NCBI RefSeq assembly: GCF_001010805.1
Contig: NZ_CP011477.1
Span: 1,503,001-1,567,000 of the forward strand
Length of the DNA: 64,000 bases
Direction of reading: 5' to 3'
Source of the DNA: Spongiibacter sp. IMCC21906
GTDB lineage: Bacteria > Pseudomonadota > Gammaproteobacteria > Pseudomonadales > Spongiibacteraceae
The position numbers and the translations under genes are program-made. The first letter of the stretch is position 1; each line of letters begins with the position of its first letter. The notes below the pieces were generated by a model. That model saw nothing but the letters and a program-made list of their open reading frames with translations. It did not search any database and was not told the origin of the DNA. Below, piece by piece: positions 1 to 8,671 of this stretch.

Positions 1-302
1 GGTATATGTGTAAGCGTTACACTGCCCAGGAAATGTGCGATATGGGTCTGGTCAACAAGGTAGTACCTGCTGCTGAGCTAGAGGCAGAGGTCACTAGCTG
101 GTGCGAGACAATGATGCAGCACAGCCCAACGGCAATGGCACTGGCCAAGCGTTCTTTCAATGCGGATAGCGAGTCTATTCGTGGTGTAAGCATGCTGTCG
201 TTGAATGCGGTGAAAATGTACTACGACACTGATGAGTCTCAAGAAGGTGTTAATGCGTTCAACGAGAAGCGCAAGCCTGACTTCCGCAAATTTGTAAAAT
301 AA
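1..302 (+). CDS. Enoyl-CoA hydratase/isomerase family protein, C-terminal part
   Basis: Only the last ~99 codons are present; the reading frame is open from base 3, so the gene starts before the window. The C-terminus (GLVNKVVP, then SPTAMALAKRSFNAD, then QEGVNAFNEKRKPDF) is that of the crotonase superfamily, closest in style to the 1,4-dihydroxy-2-naphthoyl-CoA synthase (MenB)/ketocyclohexanecarboxyl-CoA hydrolase branch, where the C-terminal helix reaches over to a neighbouring subunit. Enzymes of this fold act on CoA thioesters in the cytoplasm. With the N-terminal half missing, the substrate cannot be assigned; nearby MaoC, SDR and acyl-CoA genes favour a catabolic hydratase over menaquinone synthesis. 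A strong hairpin terminator follows the stop. Confidence 0.8.
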   Translation, partial: YMCKRYTAQEMCDMGLVNKVVPAAELEAEVTSWCETMMQHSPTAMALAKRSFNADSESIRGVSMLSLNAVKMYYDTDESQEGVNAFNEKRKPDFRKFVK

Positions 303-310
303 TTTGCCTC

Positions 311-340
311 CGCCCCGAGAGTCTTCTCGGGGCGAATCTT
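311..340 (+). terminator. Rho-independent terminator after enoyl-CoA hydratase
   Basis: A perfect 10-bp stem (CGCCCCGAGA at 311-320 with TCTCGGGGCG at 325-334) and 4-nt loop lie 8 bases after the stop, followed by a short T-containing stretch. The U-tract is weak, so some read-through is possible. Confidence 0.75.
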
Positions 341-470
341 TCCCACTGTTCTTATCTCCTTTTTATTTCAGTATTCCGCATTGCTACTTTGTTTTTAAAT
401 AATCCTGGTTTTTAAAATAATCCCGCGCGCTGTTTCTTTTCTTGCGCTAGCTTGTGGTGATACATTGTTG

Positions 471-1475
471 CTATGTTTGGCTCGAAAAAGCGTTGCGCCA
501 AGCTCTGGGTGAATAGCCGGTCCAGCTTTTAAAACTTCGACTAAACACTGCAATATCCGCAAATCCTAAATGTAGTGCCAAATCTGTAATGGGCATCTTA
601 CCGTTGATGAGACTTTCTTCAGCGATGGCTTGGCGGGTTTCTTTGAGCAGGGTTTGGTAGCTGGTTTGTTCGGCCTTTAATTTGATTTGCAGCATTCTGG
701 GGTGCATATCCAGGTTGGCGGCAATCGCCTCAATACGACACTCTCCCGCTGCAAGCAGTTGAGACATAATCGCCCTTACTTGGCTGGGTAAGCCGTTGGG
801 GTGCAAGGCTTGGAGGTCCCTGAGACGTTCGTGGAAGTGATACTGAATAGCGGCTTCATCAATAACCGGTTTTTTTTCTAGCGTGGTGGCTGGGACGAGT
901 AAGCCATCGAAGCTGCTGTTGAAATGGGTCGCATTATAAAAGCTGCAGTTGTGAGTGTGGTCCAGTGTTGGCAGGGGTTGTTGCAGGTGCAATGACAGGG
1001 AAAAGCGATCAACCCCCATTAGCCTGGAGGCAATATTGGCTAAATGCGCCACAGACAGTTGCAGCAGCTGGGCAGTGCCAAGAGGGCTTTTAAAATCAAA
1101 GCTTAATTGGACGAGGGTATTTTTACCCAAAGTAGATTGGGTAATGTGTACCCCTCGGGCGACTAGATAAATATGACGACTCAGCTCGGCTAGAGCTCGA
1201 CTGACGGTCGCTTCGTGGGAGACCGTTGTGGGCAGGTCTCCAAGCACACCAGGTGAATTATGGCTGCCCAGTATTAAACCAAATAATGGCGTTGTACATT
1301 GGAGGGCCGCTTTTTCCAATAGTAGAGCCATTTTGATATACGAAATATAGGTGTTTGGGCTACGAAACTGAGCGTCACTAAGGCCCGCATCCTGGATCAG
1401 TCGAATTGGATTTGCGCCTAATTGGGCTACCAAGGGCTTAAATCCAGTGAGGGCACCGCTTCTGACTAGGTTCAT
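471..1475 (-). CDS. AraC family transcriptional regulator (OruR/ArgR-type)
   Basis: This 334-aa protein has the layout of AraC regulators with an N-terminal arabinose_bd-type ligand domain (about residues 20-200) and a C-terminal double helix-turn-helix domain (about 240-330). The second HTH with its following signature is visible as ITDLALHLGFADIAVFSRSF followed by KSWTGYSPRAWR. Length is normal for the family. It is divergent from the operon beginning at 1619, with about 140 bp between the starts, so it is the likely local regulator; the ligand is unknown. No strong Shine-Dalgarno precedes the chosen ATG, and no alternative start is clearly better. Confidence 0.88.
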   Translation of the reverse strand: MNLVRSGALTGFKPLVAQLGANPIRLIQDAGLSDAQFRSPNTYISYIKMALLLEKAALQCTTPLFGLILGSHNSPGVLGDLPTTVSHEATVSRALAELSRHIYLVARGVHITQSTLGKNTLVQLSFDFKSPLGTAQLLQLSVAHLANIASRLMGVDRFSLSLHLQQPLPTLDHTHNCSFYNATHFNSSFDGLLVPATTLEKKPVIDEAAIQYHFHERLRDLQALHPNGLPSQVRAIMSQLLAAGECRIEAIAANLDMHPRMLQIKLKAEQTSYQTLLKETRQAIAEESLINGKMPITDLALHLGFADIAVFSRSFKSWTGYSPRAWRNAFSSQT

Positions 1476-1618
1476 GTGTGGGGCATTTATTTTGTTGAGT
1501 TTCGTATAATATCAAATTTATTTCGCAAATAATCAAGTTATGTCACGGCATGGCGTTTAGTATTTGTCTTGAAAACATTGTCCGTATGCTAACGAGCTAA
1601 CAATAATAGGAAGATAAA

Positions 1619-2569
1619 ATGTCTGATGATATTAAGTTAAGTAGACCTGATTTGGCGCTGGATCCTATTCATGATGATCGCCATGATTTGGCCGACAACC
1701 CTTTTTCCAGAGAGTCGATTCCCTACACGATTGTGTTGCCAGAAGAAGGTATCGCCGCCTTTACCTATACCTGGGTGAACAAGGCGGGGGAGGCCGGTGC
1801 TGCCTTAGCCATTTTTGGCCCTGGTGCTGGGGATGAACCGATCCAGCAGCGCCTGCCAGACCGCAAAGTGCCGGATGATATGAACTTTGCCAACTGGCAA
1901 ATCGAAAATTTTTCCATGCGGCAGGATTTAAAATTTAAACATGCCGATGTGCGTTGGGAGACTGAGTTGGCAACGATTGAATTCAGCTTTGATGCGCTGC
2001 ATCCTCCCTATGCTTACGGCTCTCATAAAGATGGCTGCCCGCAATATACGGCCATTAACCGTATTGAGCAGTCGGGCAAGACCAAAGGCAAAATCAGCTT
2101 TAAAGACCGCGTGATTGAATTTGACAGTTTTGCTCACCGAGATCATAGCTGGGGCTCCAGAGTGTGGGAGGCTTTCCATACTTACAATTGGTACGAAGGG
2201 CAGTCTGCCGATGGCAGCATTGTTGTTCACTATTGGCGGTATTTTGCGCTGGGACGAGAGAACCTGCGGGGCTATGTGGTGAAAGACGGTGTGATGGCCG
2301 AGGTGAGCGCGATACAAACAGATGTTCAATTTAATGATGATCTTTGGCACCAAAGCGTATCAACGGTGCTGACGGATGAGTTGGGTAGAAAAACCACCAT
2401 CGAAGCTGCGTTTTATGCCCATCATGCGCTACCGCCTGCCGAGTCCTGTGTGTTGCGTGAAGGTGCAGCACGAGCAAGTTACGATGGTCAGGAGGGCATT
2501 GGCTGGATGGAAGTATACTGGTCTACTGAGTATTTGAACTTCTTTAAAAAGAATGGCCCGATAAAATAG
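1619..2569 (+). CDS. Lipocalin-like/hydratase-fold protein of unknown function (DUF7064-like)
   Basis: A 316-aa soluble protein with no signal peptide, starting at an ATG preceded by AGGAAG. It is rich in beta-strand and carries HRDHSWG at residues 173-179, a signature seen in the DUF7064/DUF2804 and CrtC/AttH-like double-lipocalin superfamily; family placement is from memory of that motif and moderately sure. Members often sit beside APH-like kinases and acyl-CoA genes in degradation clusters for steroids, terpenes or other hydrophobic compounds, and that is the context here: the next gene, 23 bp on, is an APH-like kinase. Enzymatic activity, if any, is unknown. It is probably controlled by the divergent AraC regulator. 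Confidence 0.6.
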   Translation: MSDDIKLSRPDLALDPIHDDRHDLADNPFSRESIPYTIVLPEEGIAAFTYTWVNKAGEAGAALAIFGPGAGDEPIQQRLPDRKVPDDMNFANWQIENFSMRQDLKFKHADVRWETELATIEFSFDALHPPYAYGSHKDGCPQYTAINRIEQSGKTKGKISFKDRVIEFDSFAHRDHSWGSRVWEAFHTYNWYEGQSADGSIVVHYWRYFALGRENLRGYVVKDGVMAEVSAIQTDVQFNDDLWHQSVSTVLTDELGRKTTIEAAFYAHHALPPAESCVLREGAARASYDGQEGIGWMEVYWSTEYLNFFKKNGPIK

Positions 2570-2592
2570 CGATAGCTAAAAATAAAAAGGTA

Positions 2593-3837
2593 ATGTTTAT
2601 GCAGAGTGATTTGAATGCCGACGACCTTCGGCAGCATCCCAGTGATGCGTTTATAGAAGAGCTGCGCCGGCGATTTCCCACCGATAAAGAAGTAGATGTC
2701 GTGCTTACGCGGAAAATGCAAAACCGCGCAAAGCGCAAACAAGGCTATACGCCTGTGACCTTGGATGAGTTGGTTGCCGGTGTTTCCAAGCTTCTTGAAG
2801 CCAAAATCTCCGGCTCATTTTCGATTGCCAAGCCACGTTGGTTATCAGGTGGCGCCTCAATGCTTCAGATGGCATTTGAGCTGACATGGCAGGGTGAAAG
2901 TGGTCAGGAAGCTGAGCACGTTACACCAATGGTGCTGCGTATGAGCCCAATGGAACCCGTGGTGGAAAGCAGCTTCTTGCGCGAGGCTGAAATCGTCAAG
3001 TTTATTGCTGATTCTGGCATTATGCCTGTGGCGCCAAGCTATTGGATTGATGAAGAGGGGGTATACCTTCCTTATCCAGCCATTATTTATGGTTTTGTAA
3101 CTGGGGTGGCTAAGCCAACGAATATCCCTTCTACGCAAGTGACAGGAGTTGGCCTTAACTTTGGCCCGGAACTGCGTGAAAAGCTAGCTCCACAGGTTGT
3201 TGAGCATATTGCTAAGCTGCATGCCTTTGATGCCAGTGCCGTGGACTTACCCGGTTTCGATAAAATCACGGCTGGAAGTAATGATAGTGTTATTAAAGAA
3301 ATTAACTGGTGGCACCGAGTATGGGAAGAAGACCGGGGCGAAGATGAACCCTTGATACAGATTGCCGCAAACTGGCTGAAACGCAATGCGCCGGTGGTGG
3401 ATCATGTGTCGATTATTCATAACGACATGCGTAGCGGAAATTTTCTTTTTGATGAAAGCAAAGCTGAAGTTACTGCTTGGTTAGACTGGGAATTAGTTAC
3501 CCTGGGAGATCGCCACCAGGATCTTGGCTGGCTGACGGCCCACCAGTTTGGCCATTTTGCCGAAGATGGCAAAACCTTTTTGGCCAGCGGTCTTATGCCT
3601 AAAGATGAGATGCTCGCTGCCTACGAAAAGGCGACGGGCTTGCCTGTTGACCCGGTGCGGATGAAATACTACGACGTGATGAATACCTGGAAGGCGGCCA
3701 TTATTGTGATGGGAACGGGTTATCGTGTCGCCAATGGAGGTAAGAGCCATCAGGATATCGTGGTGAGTTGGTTATCTGCGATTGGCTACCTCTTGCTGGC
3801 CGGGTTGACGCAAACTTTAAAGGAGGCCAAGGCATGA
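2593..3837 (+). CDS. Phosphotransferase (APH/ACAD10-like kinase) family protein
   Basis: A 414-aa protein of the aminoglycoside phosphotransferase/choline kinase fold. The Brenner-type catalytic loop is HNDMRSGN at 276-283 and the metal-binding Asp is in LDWE (D298). The family resembles the kinase domain of ACAD10/11, which phosphorylates hydroxyacyl-type substrates before elimination, so a role in hydroxylated-lipid or terpenoid catabolism is more likely than antibiotic resistance. AAAAGG precedes the ATG. The stop overlaps the ATG of the next gene (ATGA), so the two are translationally coupled. The ~80-residue helical N-terminal extension before the kinase lobe is longer than in simple APH proteins. 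Confidence 0.82.
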   Translation: MFMQSDLNADDLRQHPSDAFIEELRRRFPTDKEVDVVLTRKMQNRAKRKQGYTPVTLDELVAGVSKLLEAKISGSFSIAKPRWLSGGASMLQMAFELTWQGESGQEAEHVTPMVLRMSPMEPVVESSFLREAEIVKFIADSGIMPVAPSYWIDEEGVYLPYPAIIYGFVTGVAKPTNIPSTQVTGVGLNFGPELREKLAPQVVEHIAKLHAFDASAVDLPGFDKITAGSNDSVIKEINWWHRVWEEDRGEDEPLIQIAANWLKRNAPVVDHVSIIHNDMRSGNFLFDESKAEVTAWLDWELVTLGDRHQDLGWLTAHQFGHFAEDGKTFLASGLMPKDEMLAAYEKATGLPVDPVRMKYYDVMNTWKAAIIVMGTGYRVANGGKSHQDIVVSWLSAIGYLLLAGLTQTLKEAKA

Positions 3838-4337
3838 TTCCCGATATTCAGCTTCAACTTAAAGCAGCTGTTAAGTCTTTGAAAGATAATGTACTGCCTG
3901 CTATTGATAGTGACAACGAGCTAGCGCAGCAACAAATGCAGCTGTCTATGGCGACAATTGAGATTGCATTGGCTAATTTGCCAAGTTTGCATGGCGTGTT
4001 ACGCAAAGATATTGAGCAGCATGCGGGGATGGCTAAAGATATGGCTAACTTGCTTGAAGCCGGTGAGAGCAAGCAACAATTGACTGAGTTAATTGAGCAG
4101 GCTGATAGCGTTTTAGCGAACCCTGAATTGGGGATGACACAGCTGCAGCTTGAAGCACGGGCTATACGCAGCAGGATTGGTGATGTAATTACGGCCAATC
4201 TTGATGAGCCCGCCTTGGATGATATTGTTCTGCAGCACTCGGAAGCGAGCTTGGCTTTGGGGCGTGCCTTGAACAAGCCGATGGGCTTTGAGCCCTCGCC
4301 AGACGATGTTGCTGATGTGGCAAGCTTGTTGAGCTAA
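3834..4337 (+). CDS. Small helical protein coupled to APH-like kinase, unknown function
   Basis: 167 aa from the ATG at 3834, chosen over an upstream in-frame start because it has an ideal AGGAGG at 3821-3826 and overlaps the kinase stop by 4 bp. The sequence is almost wholly alpha-helical, acidic and free of Cys, Trp and signal peptide. I recognise no catalytic motif. Small proteins of this kind follow APH-like kinases in several acyl-CoA degradation clusters, and coupling suggests equal stoichiometry with the kinase. A role as a structural partner of the kinase is an inference. Confidence 0.72.
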   Translation: MIPDIQLQLKAAVKSLKDNVLPAIDSDNELAQQQMQLSMATIEIALANLPSLHGVLRKDIEQHAGMAKDMANLLEAGESKQQLTELIEQADSVLANPELGMTQLQLEARAIRSRIGDVITANLDEPALDDIVLQHSEASLALGRALNKPMGFEPSPDDVADVASLLS

Positions 4338-4386
4338 AAACCGTATTTTGGATTTAACCCCGGATATACCCCATTCGGGTCTTTTG

Positions 4387-4420
4387 GGCCGCTGCGGCTT
4401 TGGTTGCAGTGGCCTTTTTT
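4387..4420 (+). terminator. Rho-independent terminator of the 1619-4337 operon
   Basis: Stem GGCCGCTGC (4387-4395) pairs with GCAGTGGCC (4406-4414, one G-U pair) and runs into six T residues. Confidence 0.8.
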
Positions 4421-4434
4421 ATTGGCAACGGTGC

Positions 4435-4887
4435 TTATTTACGCTTCCCTCTTCTGTTAATCAGCAATGTAAGACGGTAGCTCATCACTGGTTGTTCAAG
4501 CTGGTTATATGCCGCAAACGCAAAGGTCACAATCCCTTGGTGGGGACGGCTGCGGGATTCTTTAACATCAAAAATACTGAGTTTTAAGGTGAGTTTGTCG
4601 CCACCGAAGACCGGTCGCGGAGTGCGCATTTCATCTACCCCAAATCCGGCAACCATCGCAATATTATAAAAACCGTTGGCGTGGGCCAGCTTGTTGGTAA
4701 TGGCTTGAGTGTGGAGGGCAGAGGCAAAGATTTTGCCTATTTCGGTTTTGGCTGCTGCTTGGGAATCAATATGAAACGCTTGAGGATCCCATTCGCGAGC
4801 ATAATCAATAATCTCTTGTTCGGTAATGGTGTAGATCGCGTCGCCGATAAAAGTTTGGCCTGTTTTAAAATCTTCAAAGTACTTCAT
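4435..4887 (-). CDS. MaoC family (R)-hydratase-like dehydratase
   Basis: A 150-aa single hot-dog domain. The hydratase dyad is recognisable as D34 and H39 in the WDPQAFHID segment, followed by the helix that normally reads SGLHT/AHG and here reads ASALHT. Enzymes with this motif hydrate trans-2-enoyl-CoA to (R)-3-hydroxyacyl-CoA. Length is typical of stand-alone MaoC proteins. It is convergent with the AraC-linked operon and lies downstream of the SDR gene on the same strand, though terminator-like DNA lies between them. Substrate chain length cannot be judged. Confidence 0.85.
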   Translation of the reverse strand: MKYFEDFKTGQTFIGDAIYTITEQEIIDYAREWDPQAFHIDSQAAAKTEIGKIFASALHTQAITNKLAHANGFYNIAMVAGFGVDEMRTPRPVFGGDKLTLKLSIFDVKESRSRPHQGIVTFAFAAYNQLEQPVMSYRLTLLINRRGKRK

Positions 4888-4999
4888 TCTCTTTGACCTG
4901 TGTATGCCGCCGGGTCGGGCTATTGAGTAGCGTTGTTAGCACCTGACTTTATAGAGTCCGACACTGTTGCTTCACATGATTGTGAGGGGCGATTTAGGC

Positions 5000-5031
5000 A
5001 AAAAAAAGCCGACCCGGGGGTCGGCAAAAAA
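5000..5031 (-). terminator. Terminator after the SDR gene
   Basis: GCCGACCC (5008-5015) pairs with GGGTCGGC (5018-5025). It is bounded by eight A at 5000-5007 and seven A at 5026-5032. The A-run at 5000-5007 gives a T-tract on the minus strand, as expected for the SDR gene ending at 5047. Confidence 0.8.
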
Positions 5032-5046
5032 ACGGCTTGGAGATGT

Positions 5047-5958
5047 TTAAACTGGATCCCAGGTGAACACGTCCATAGAGCGGTCCAGATCGTAGAAATC
5101 GTCTTTAAACATGGGAAACACTCTTTCTACAATAGCTTCTGCCGAGATACCGTCTGCATCGCCGATATGGGCAGTGCGTACTGGGCGAGGCTGGCTGAAA
5201 AAGTACACTTCATTAGCACGAGCACCAAAGATTTGACCAGTGATATGAGATGCTGAGTCAGACAGCAGTGCAGCAACCAGTGGTGCAACCTTGCGGGGCT
5301 CCATGCGCTCGATAATTTTCCAGCGGGCTTTTTCTTCTTCGGTCTCTTTTGGGATGCCGTTCATGACCATAGGGGTCATGGCGAAGGGGGCTATACAGTT
5401 AGAACGAACACCAAAACGCTGCATATCCAATGCGATGGATTTGGATAAGCCAACCACGCCCATTTTGCTGGCAGAATAATTAGATTGGCCGAAGTTGCCG
5501 ACCAAGCCTGATGATGACGTCATGTGAACAATAGAACCGCTGCCTTGTTCTTTTAAATAAGGTGCAGCAACCCGAGCCGTATTAAAACAGCCTTTCAGGT
5601 TAACGTTAATCACCTGATCCCATTCTTCTTCAGACATTTTGTGAAAAATGCGATCGCGGAGAATGCCAGCGTTGTTCACAATGCCGTCAACTTTGCCCCA
5701 GGTATCCATGGCGGCTTGAATCAGTTTTTCGGCACCGGACCAGTCTGCAATATTGTCTTTGGAGACAATGGCTTCGCCACCGTTTTCTTTGATAGCCGCA
5801 ACAACGCCATCTGCAGTGCTGTTGCCTTGCTCATCTTTGCCAAGGTCGTTGACGACAACTTTTGCGCCTTTTTCTGCGCAGTAGTGGGCGATGCATTCAC
5901 CGACACCGCGTCCAGAACCGGTCACGATGATAACTTTGTCTTCTAGAAGGGTGGACAT
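5047..5958 (-). CDS. Short-chain dehydrogenase/reductase, MFE-2-like
   Basis: 303 aa from ATG 5958, which has GGAGA at a suitable distance; an in-frame TTG just upstream is less likely. It shows the full classical SDR set: nucleotide motif TGSGRGVG (13-20), NNAG (95-98), catalytic Ser near 148-150 and YSASK (Y161, K165). The DLGKDEQGNS stretch after strand 2 resembles the (3R)-hydroxyacyl-CoA dehydrogenase unit of peroxisomal multifunctional enzyme type 2 (HSD17B4). It probably oxidises a 3-hydroxyacyl-CoA or hydroxysteroid-CoA with NAD. The ~50-residue C-terminal extension after the Rossmann core is typical of that subgroup. It pairs functionally with the neighbouring MaoC hydratase. Confidence 0.87.
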   Translation of the reverse strand: MSTLLEDKVIIVTGSGRGVGECIAHYCAEKGAKVVVNDLGKDEQGNSTADGVVAAIKENGGEAIVSKDNIADWSGAEKLIQAAMDTWGKVDGIVNNAGILRDRIFHKMSEEEWDQVINVNLKGCFNTARVAAPYLKEQGSGSIVHMTSSSGLVGNFGQSNYSASKMGVVGLSKSIALDMQRFGVRSNCIAPFAMTPMVMNGIPKETEEEKARWKIIERMEPRKVAPLVAALLSDSASHITGQIFGARANEVYFFSQPRPVRTAHIGDADGISAEAIVERVFPMFKDDFYDLDRSMDVFTWDPV

Positions 5959-6248
5959 CAAGCATTCTCCGTTGATTGTGTGACGAGATAAAAACGGCGG
6001 TTTGAAATGCCAGGAATTTATCTTACCTATCTAATAGTAACGAAGCATACGATAAGTAGTGATCGTCTGTCCAGACGTCTTTGCGGCTGTATTGATTTTC
6101 TGGTTCATGTAGATAAATCCGCTGTATTTCCTATTAAGATGGCGCAACGAGAGCTGTTCAAGTGTGCTTAATTTACAGGGAAAGTGCTGGATAAAAAATG
6201 GTATCCTTGCGTATAATAAAGCATTGAAAATAGAGCGAAATAACTCAA

Positions 6249-6773
6249 ATGATCGATAAGTCATCTTCATCTTCCCGCAGCAAGAAAGATGAAAACAAGC
6301 GTCATCTTCGCGTGGGTTTTTTGATCCACGATGTTTCAAGGCTACGGCGCACTGTTTATGACCAGCATCTTAAGCCTCTTGGCATCACTCGTTCACAATG
6401 GTGGGTGCTGAGTAATTTGTCCCGCCACGACGGTGAAGGCTATATGCAGGTGGAATTAGCGCGCTTGTTGGATGTGGGCAAGGTGACGTTAGGCGGTTTG
6501 ATTGATCGTCTAGAAGATAGCGGTTTTGTTATTCGAGTGCCTGACAAGCATGATCGTCGCTCTAAGAGAGTGCTGATTTCGCCAAAGGGCGCTGAGGTAT
6601 TAAAGCAAATCGAGTCGGTTTCCCGTCGTTTAAATGAAGAAATTCTTAAAGGCATCGAAGAAGACGACGAAGAAAAATTTGCTGATTTGCTGGCGATGAT
6701 GAAATCGAACCTGATTGAAATGGAAACGCTGCCTATTTCTGGTGCTGCCAATAAGAAAACCCCAGAAAAATAG
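6249..6773 (+). CDS. MarR family transcriptional regulator
   Basis: A 174-aa winged-helix regulator. The recognition region (QVELARLLDVGKVTLGGLIDRLEDSGFV) and the basic wing (PDKHDRRSKRVLIS) are clear. A Ser/Lys-rich N-terminal tail of ~18 residues is extra. There is no pair of conserved redox Cys residues, so the OhrR-type peroxide mechanism is unlikely; MarR proteins next to acyl-CoA genes often sense CoA esters or aromatic acids. It is divergent from the SDR gene, with 290 bp between their starts, and followed by a good terminator, so it is monocistronic. Confidence 0.88.
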   Translation: MIDKSSSSSRSKKDENKRHLRVGFLIHDVSRLRRTVYDQHLKPLGITRSQWWVLSNLSRHDGEGYMQVELARLLDVGKVTLGGLIDRLEDSGFVIRVPDKHDRRSKRVLISPKGAEVLKQIESVSRRLNEEILKGIEEDDEEKFADLLAMMKSNLIEMETLPISGAANKKTPEK

Positions 6774-6817
6774 AGTTTATCCGGTATTGGTTAATACAAC
6801 GTTTATGTGCTGATGAG

Positions 6818-6843
6818 GGCTGCCATTGAGCAGCCTTTTTTTA
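6818..6843 (+). terminator. Rho-independent terminator after marR-like gene
   Basis: GGCTGC (6818-6823), 6-nt loop, GCAGCC (6830-6835), then an unbroken run of T. Confidence 0.85.
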
Positions 6844-7251
6844 TTGGTCATTGAAAACCGCATCCTGAGGATGTGCTCCTCTATGCTCAGTTCTCTTGCG
6901 TAAGTAAGGGCTGTTCAAGCGTAACCTTGCTCCCTCTCTTCAACAATAGAAAAGTGCATGCGCAAAATTAAAACGATGTCGTGTGTATTGCGACATTGTC
7001 AAAATCATATCGTTTGGATGCCAGAAATATTGCTATCGAGTATTAACTGGGAATATGTGCCGAGTGGAGACATGGTTTGGTGTTGATGCGGACGGAGTGG
7101 ATTCAGAGGTGGTGTGCAAGTACCTAAGGCAGCAGCAGAATCAAGAAGCTAAAGCAGACTTGGATTTGTTGCAGCAGTAATATCGAAGTGAGTTTGCTGA
7201 GGGGGTTTTTCTGGGGGATAAGATTGCCCCCTTTTTTGGGGGCTTGGCAAT
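6844..7251. other. Intergenic region with one doubtful small ORF
   Basis: About 400 bp between the MarR terminator and the pntB terminator. A 65-codon ORF (6983-7180, +) could encode a peptide ending in a Gln-rich helix (KYLRQQQNQEAKADLDLLQQ), but it has no convincing ribosome-binding site and no recognisable family. It is followed by a hairpin GGGGG (7213-7217)/CCCCC (7227-7231) with six T, which would terminate a rightward transcript. A short RNA or small protein is possible; evidence is thin. Confidence 0.3.
7213..7237 (+). terminator. Terminator-like hairpin, rightward
   Basis: GGGGG at 7213-7217 pairs with CCCCC at 7227-7231 and is followed by six T. It implies that something is transcribed rightwards through 6983-7180. 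Confidence 0.55.
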
Positions 7252-7276
7252 GCCGCGTTCTATTATAGAACGCGGC
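7252..7276 (-). terminator. Hairpin downstream of pntB
   Basis: Perfect 11-bp stem GCCGCGTTCTA (7252-7262) / TAGAACGCGGC (7266-7276) with a 3-nt loop, 28 bp beyond the pntB stop. It lacks a good U-tract, so it may protect the mRNA 3' end rather than act as a full terminator. Confidence 0.55.
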
Positions 7277-7303
7277 TATTTATTGCCTATGCAGCAGTAG
7301 TGA

Positions 7304-8671
7304 TCAAGAGAAAGCCTTGATGATATTGCTGAGCATTTCTTTTGCATCACCGAACAGCATCCGCGTGTTGTCTTTAAAGAACAGCGGGTTGTCGATACCG
7401 GCAAAGCCAGAAGCCATAGAGCGTTTTAGTACAAATACATTGCGCGCCATGTCTACGTTGATCACGGGCATGCCGTAGATCGGGCTGCCTTCCATTTCGC
7501 GAGCGGCAGGGTTAACAACGTCGTTGGCGCCGATAACGATCGCCACGTCGAAGGTATCCATCCGTGGGTTGACGGCGTCCATTTCCAGCAATAGGTCGTA
7601 GGACACATCCGCTTCAGCCAGTAGCACGTTCATATGGCCAGGCATACGACCCGCAACCGGGTGGATGGCGTAAACGACTTCTGCGCCATTTTTTTCCAGA
7701 ATTTCCTGAAGCTCTTTTACAACGTGCTGGGCCTGGGCGACGGCCATACCGTAACCGGGCACAATCACTACGCTAGTGGCTGCTTCCAATACATAGTAAG
7801 CATCGTCGGCGGACATGGGTTTAGCTTCGCCTTCGATTTTTTCGGCAGGACCACCGGCTGCGACAGCGCTGAAGCCGCTGAACAACACATTGCTCAAGGA
7901 GCGGTTCATTGCCTTACACATGATTTGGGTCAGGATGATACCTGAGGCACCCACCAATGCACCGGCAACAATCAAGATGATGTTGTTGATGGCAAAACCG
8001 GCGGCACAGGCAGCCAGACCGGAGTAGCTGTTAAGCAGAGAGATAACCACTGGCATATCGGCGCCGCCAATGGGAATAACCAGCATAATACCCAGTACAA
8101 AAGACAGTGCGATCACAATATAAAGATACGCGCTAACTTCAGGGGAAATAGCGAACAGCACCGAGCACACGATAATGGCGATGATCAGGGCGATATTGAA
8201 AAACCGCTGACCCACAAAGACCAGAGGCCGACCGGGCATTTTCTCGCTCAGCTTGCCATAAGCAATCAAAGAGCCTGTAAAGGTCACGCCACCAATCAAG
8301 ATCGATAAGATAATCGTGATCAGTTCAAAGGTGTTTGCTTCAAAACCATAAAGAGCAGCCCAGCCAACCAGCAGGCTGGCGATACCGCCAGTGCCGTTGA
8401 ATAGTGCGACCATTTCAGGCATGGAGGTCATTGCCACCGAGCGAGCAACAACAGCACCGATAATGCCGCCAAGTACAATGCCTAGAGCAATGAATTTGTA
8501 GTCAATGATGCTGTGGTGTAGCAATGTGACCACAACAGCCACAAACATACCCAGTGCAGAGACGAGGTTACCTTTTCGTGCTGTGGCAGGGGAGCCCAGC
8601 ATTTTGAGGCCGAAGATAAACAGTACGGCCGATGCCACATAGGACATGTTGACCAGAAGATCGATACCCAT
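7304..8671 (-). CDS. pntB: NAD(P) transhydrogenase subunit beta
   Basis: 455 aa. The N-terminal ~260 residues are strongly hydrophobic (about nine membrane segments) and form most of the proton channel; the C-terminal ~180 residues are the NADP(H)-binding domain III, with VIVPGYGMAVAQAQH and VIGANDVVNPAA as hallmarks. With PntA it transfers hydride from NADH to NADP+ driven by the proton gradient. Its ATG overlaps the pntAB stop by one base, so it is coupled. It is last in the three-gene pnt operon. Length is normal. Confidence 0.97.
   Translation of the reverse strand: MGIDLLVNMSYVASAVLFIFGLKMLGSPATARKGNLVSALGMFVAVVVTLLHHSIIDYKFIALGIVLGGIIGAVVARSVAMTSMPEMVALFNGTGGIASLLVGWAALYGFEANTFELITIILSILIGGVTFTGSLIAYGKLSEKMPGRPLVFVGQRFFNIALIIAIIVCSVLFAISPEVSAYLYIVIALSFVLGIMLVIPIGGADMPVVISLLNSYSGLAACAAGFAINNIILIVAGALVGASGIILTQIMCKAMNRSLSNVLFSGFSAVAAGGPAEKIEGEAKPMSADDAYYVLEAATSVVIVPGYGMAVAQAQHVVKELQEILEKNGAEVVYAIHPVAGRMPGHMNVLLAEADVSYDLLLEMDAVNPRMDTFDVAIVIGANDVVNPAAREMEGSPIYGMPVINVDMARNVFVLKRSMASGFAGIDNPLFFKDNTRMLFGDAKEMLSNIIKAFS

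Noticed and set aside
3834-4337. Reading 2593-4337 as a resistance operon because of the APH-like kinase
   Set aside because: The kinase resembles ACAD10-type rather than drug-modifying enzymes and all neighbours are acyl-CoA/lipid genes.
4348-4587. 79-codon ORF overlapping the end of the MaoC gene
   Set aside because: Begins inside the operon terminator and lies antisense to MaoC; shadow ORF.
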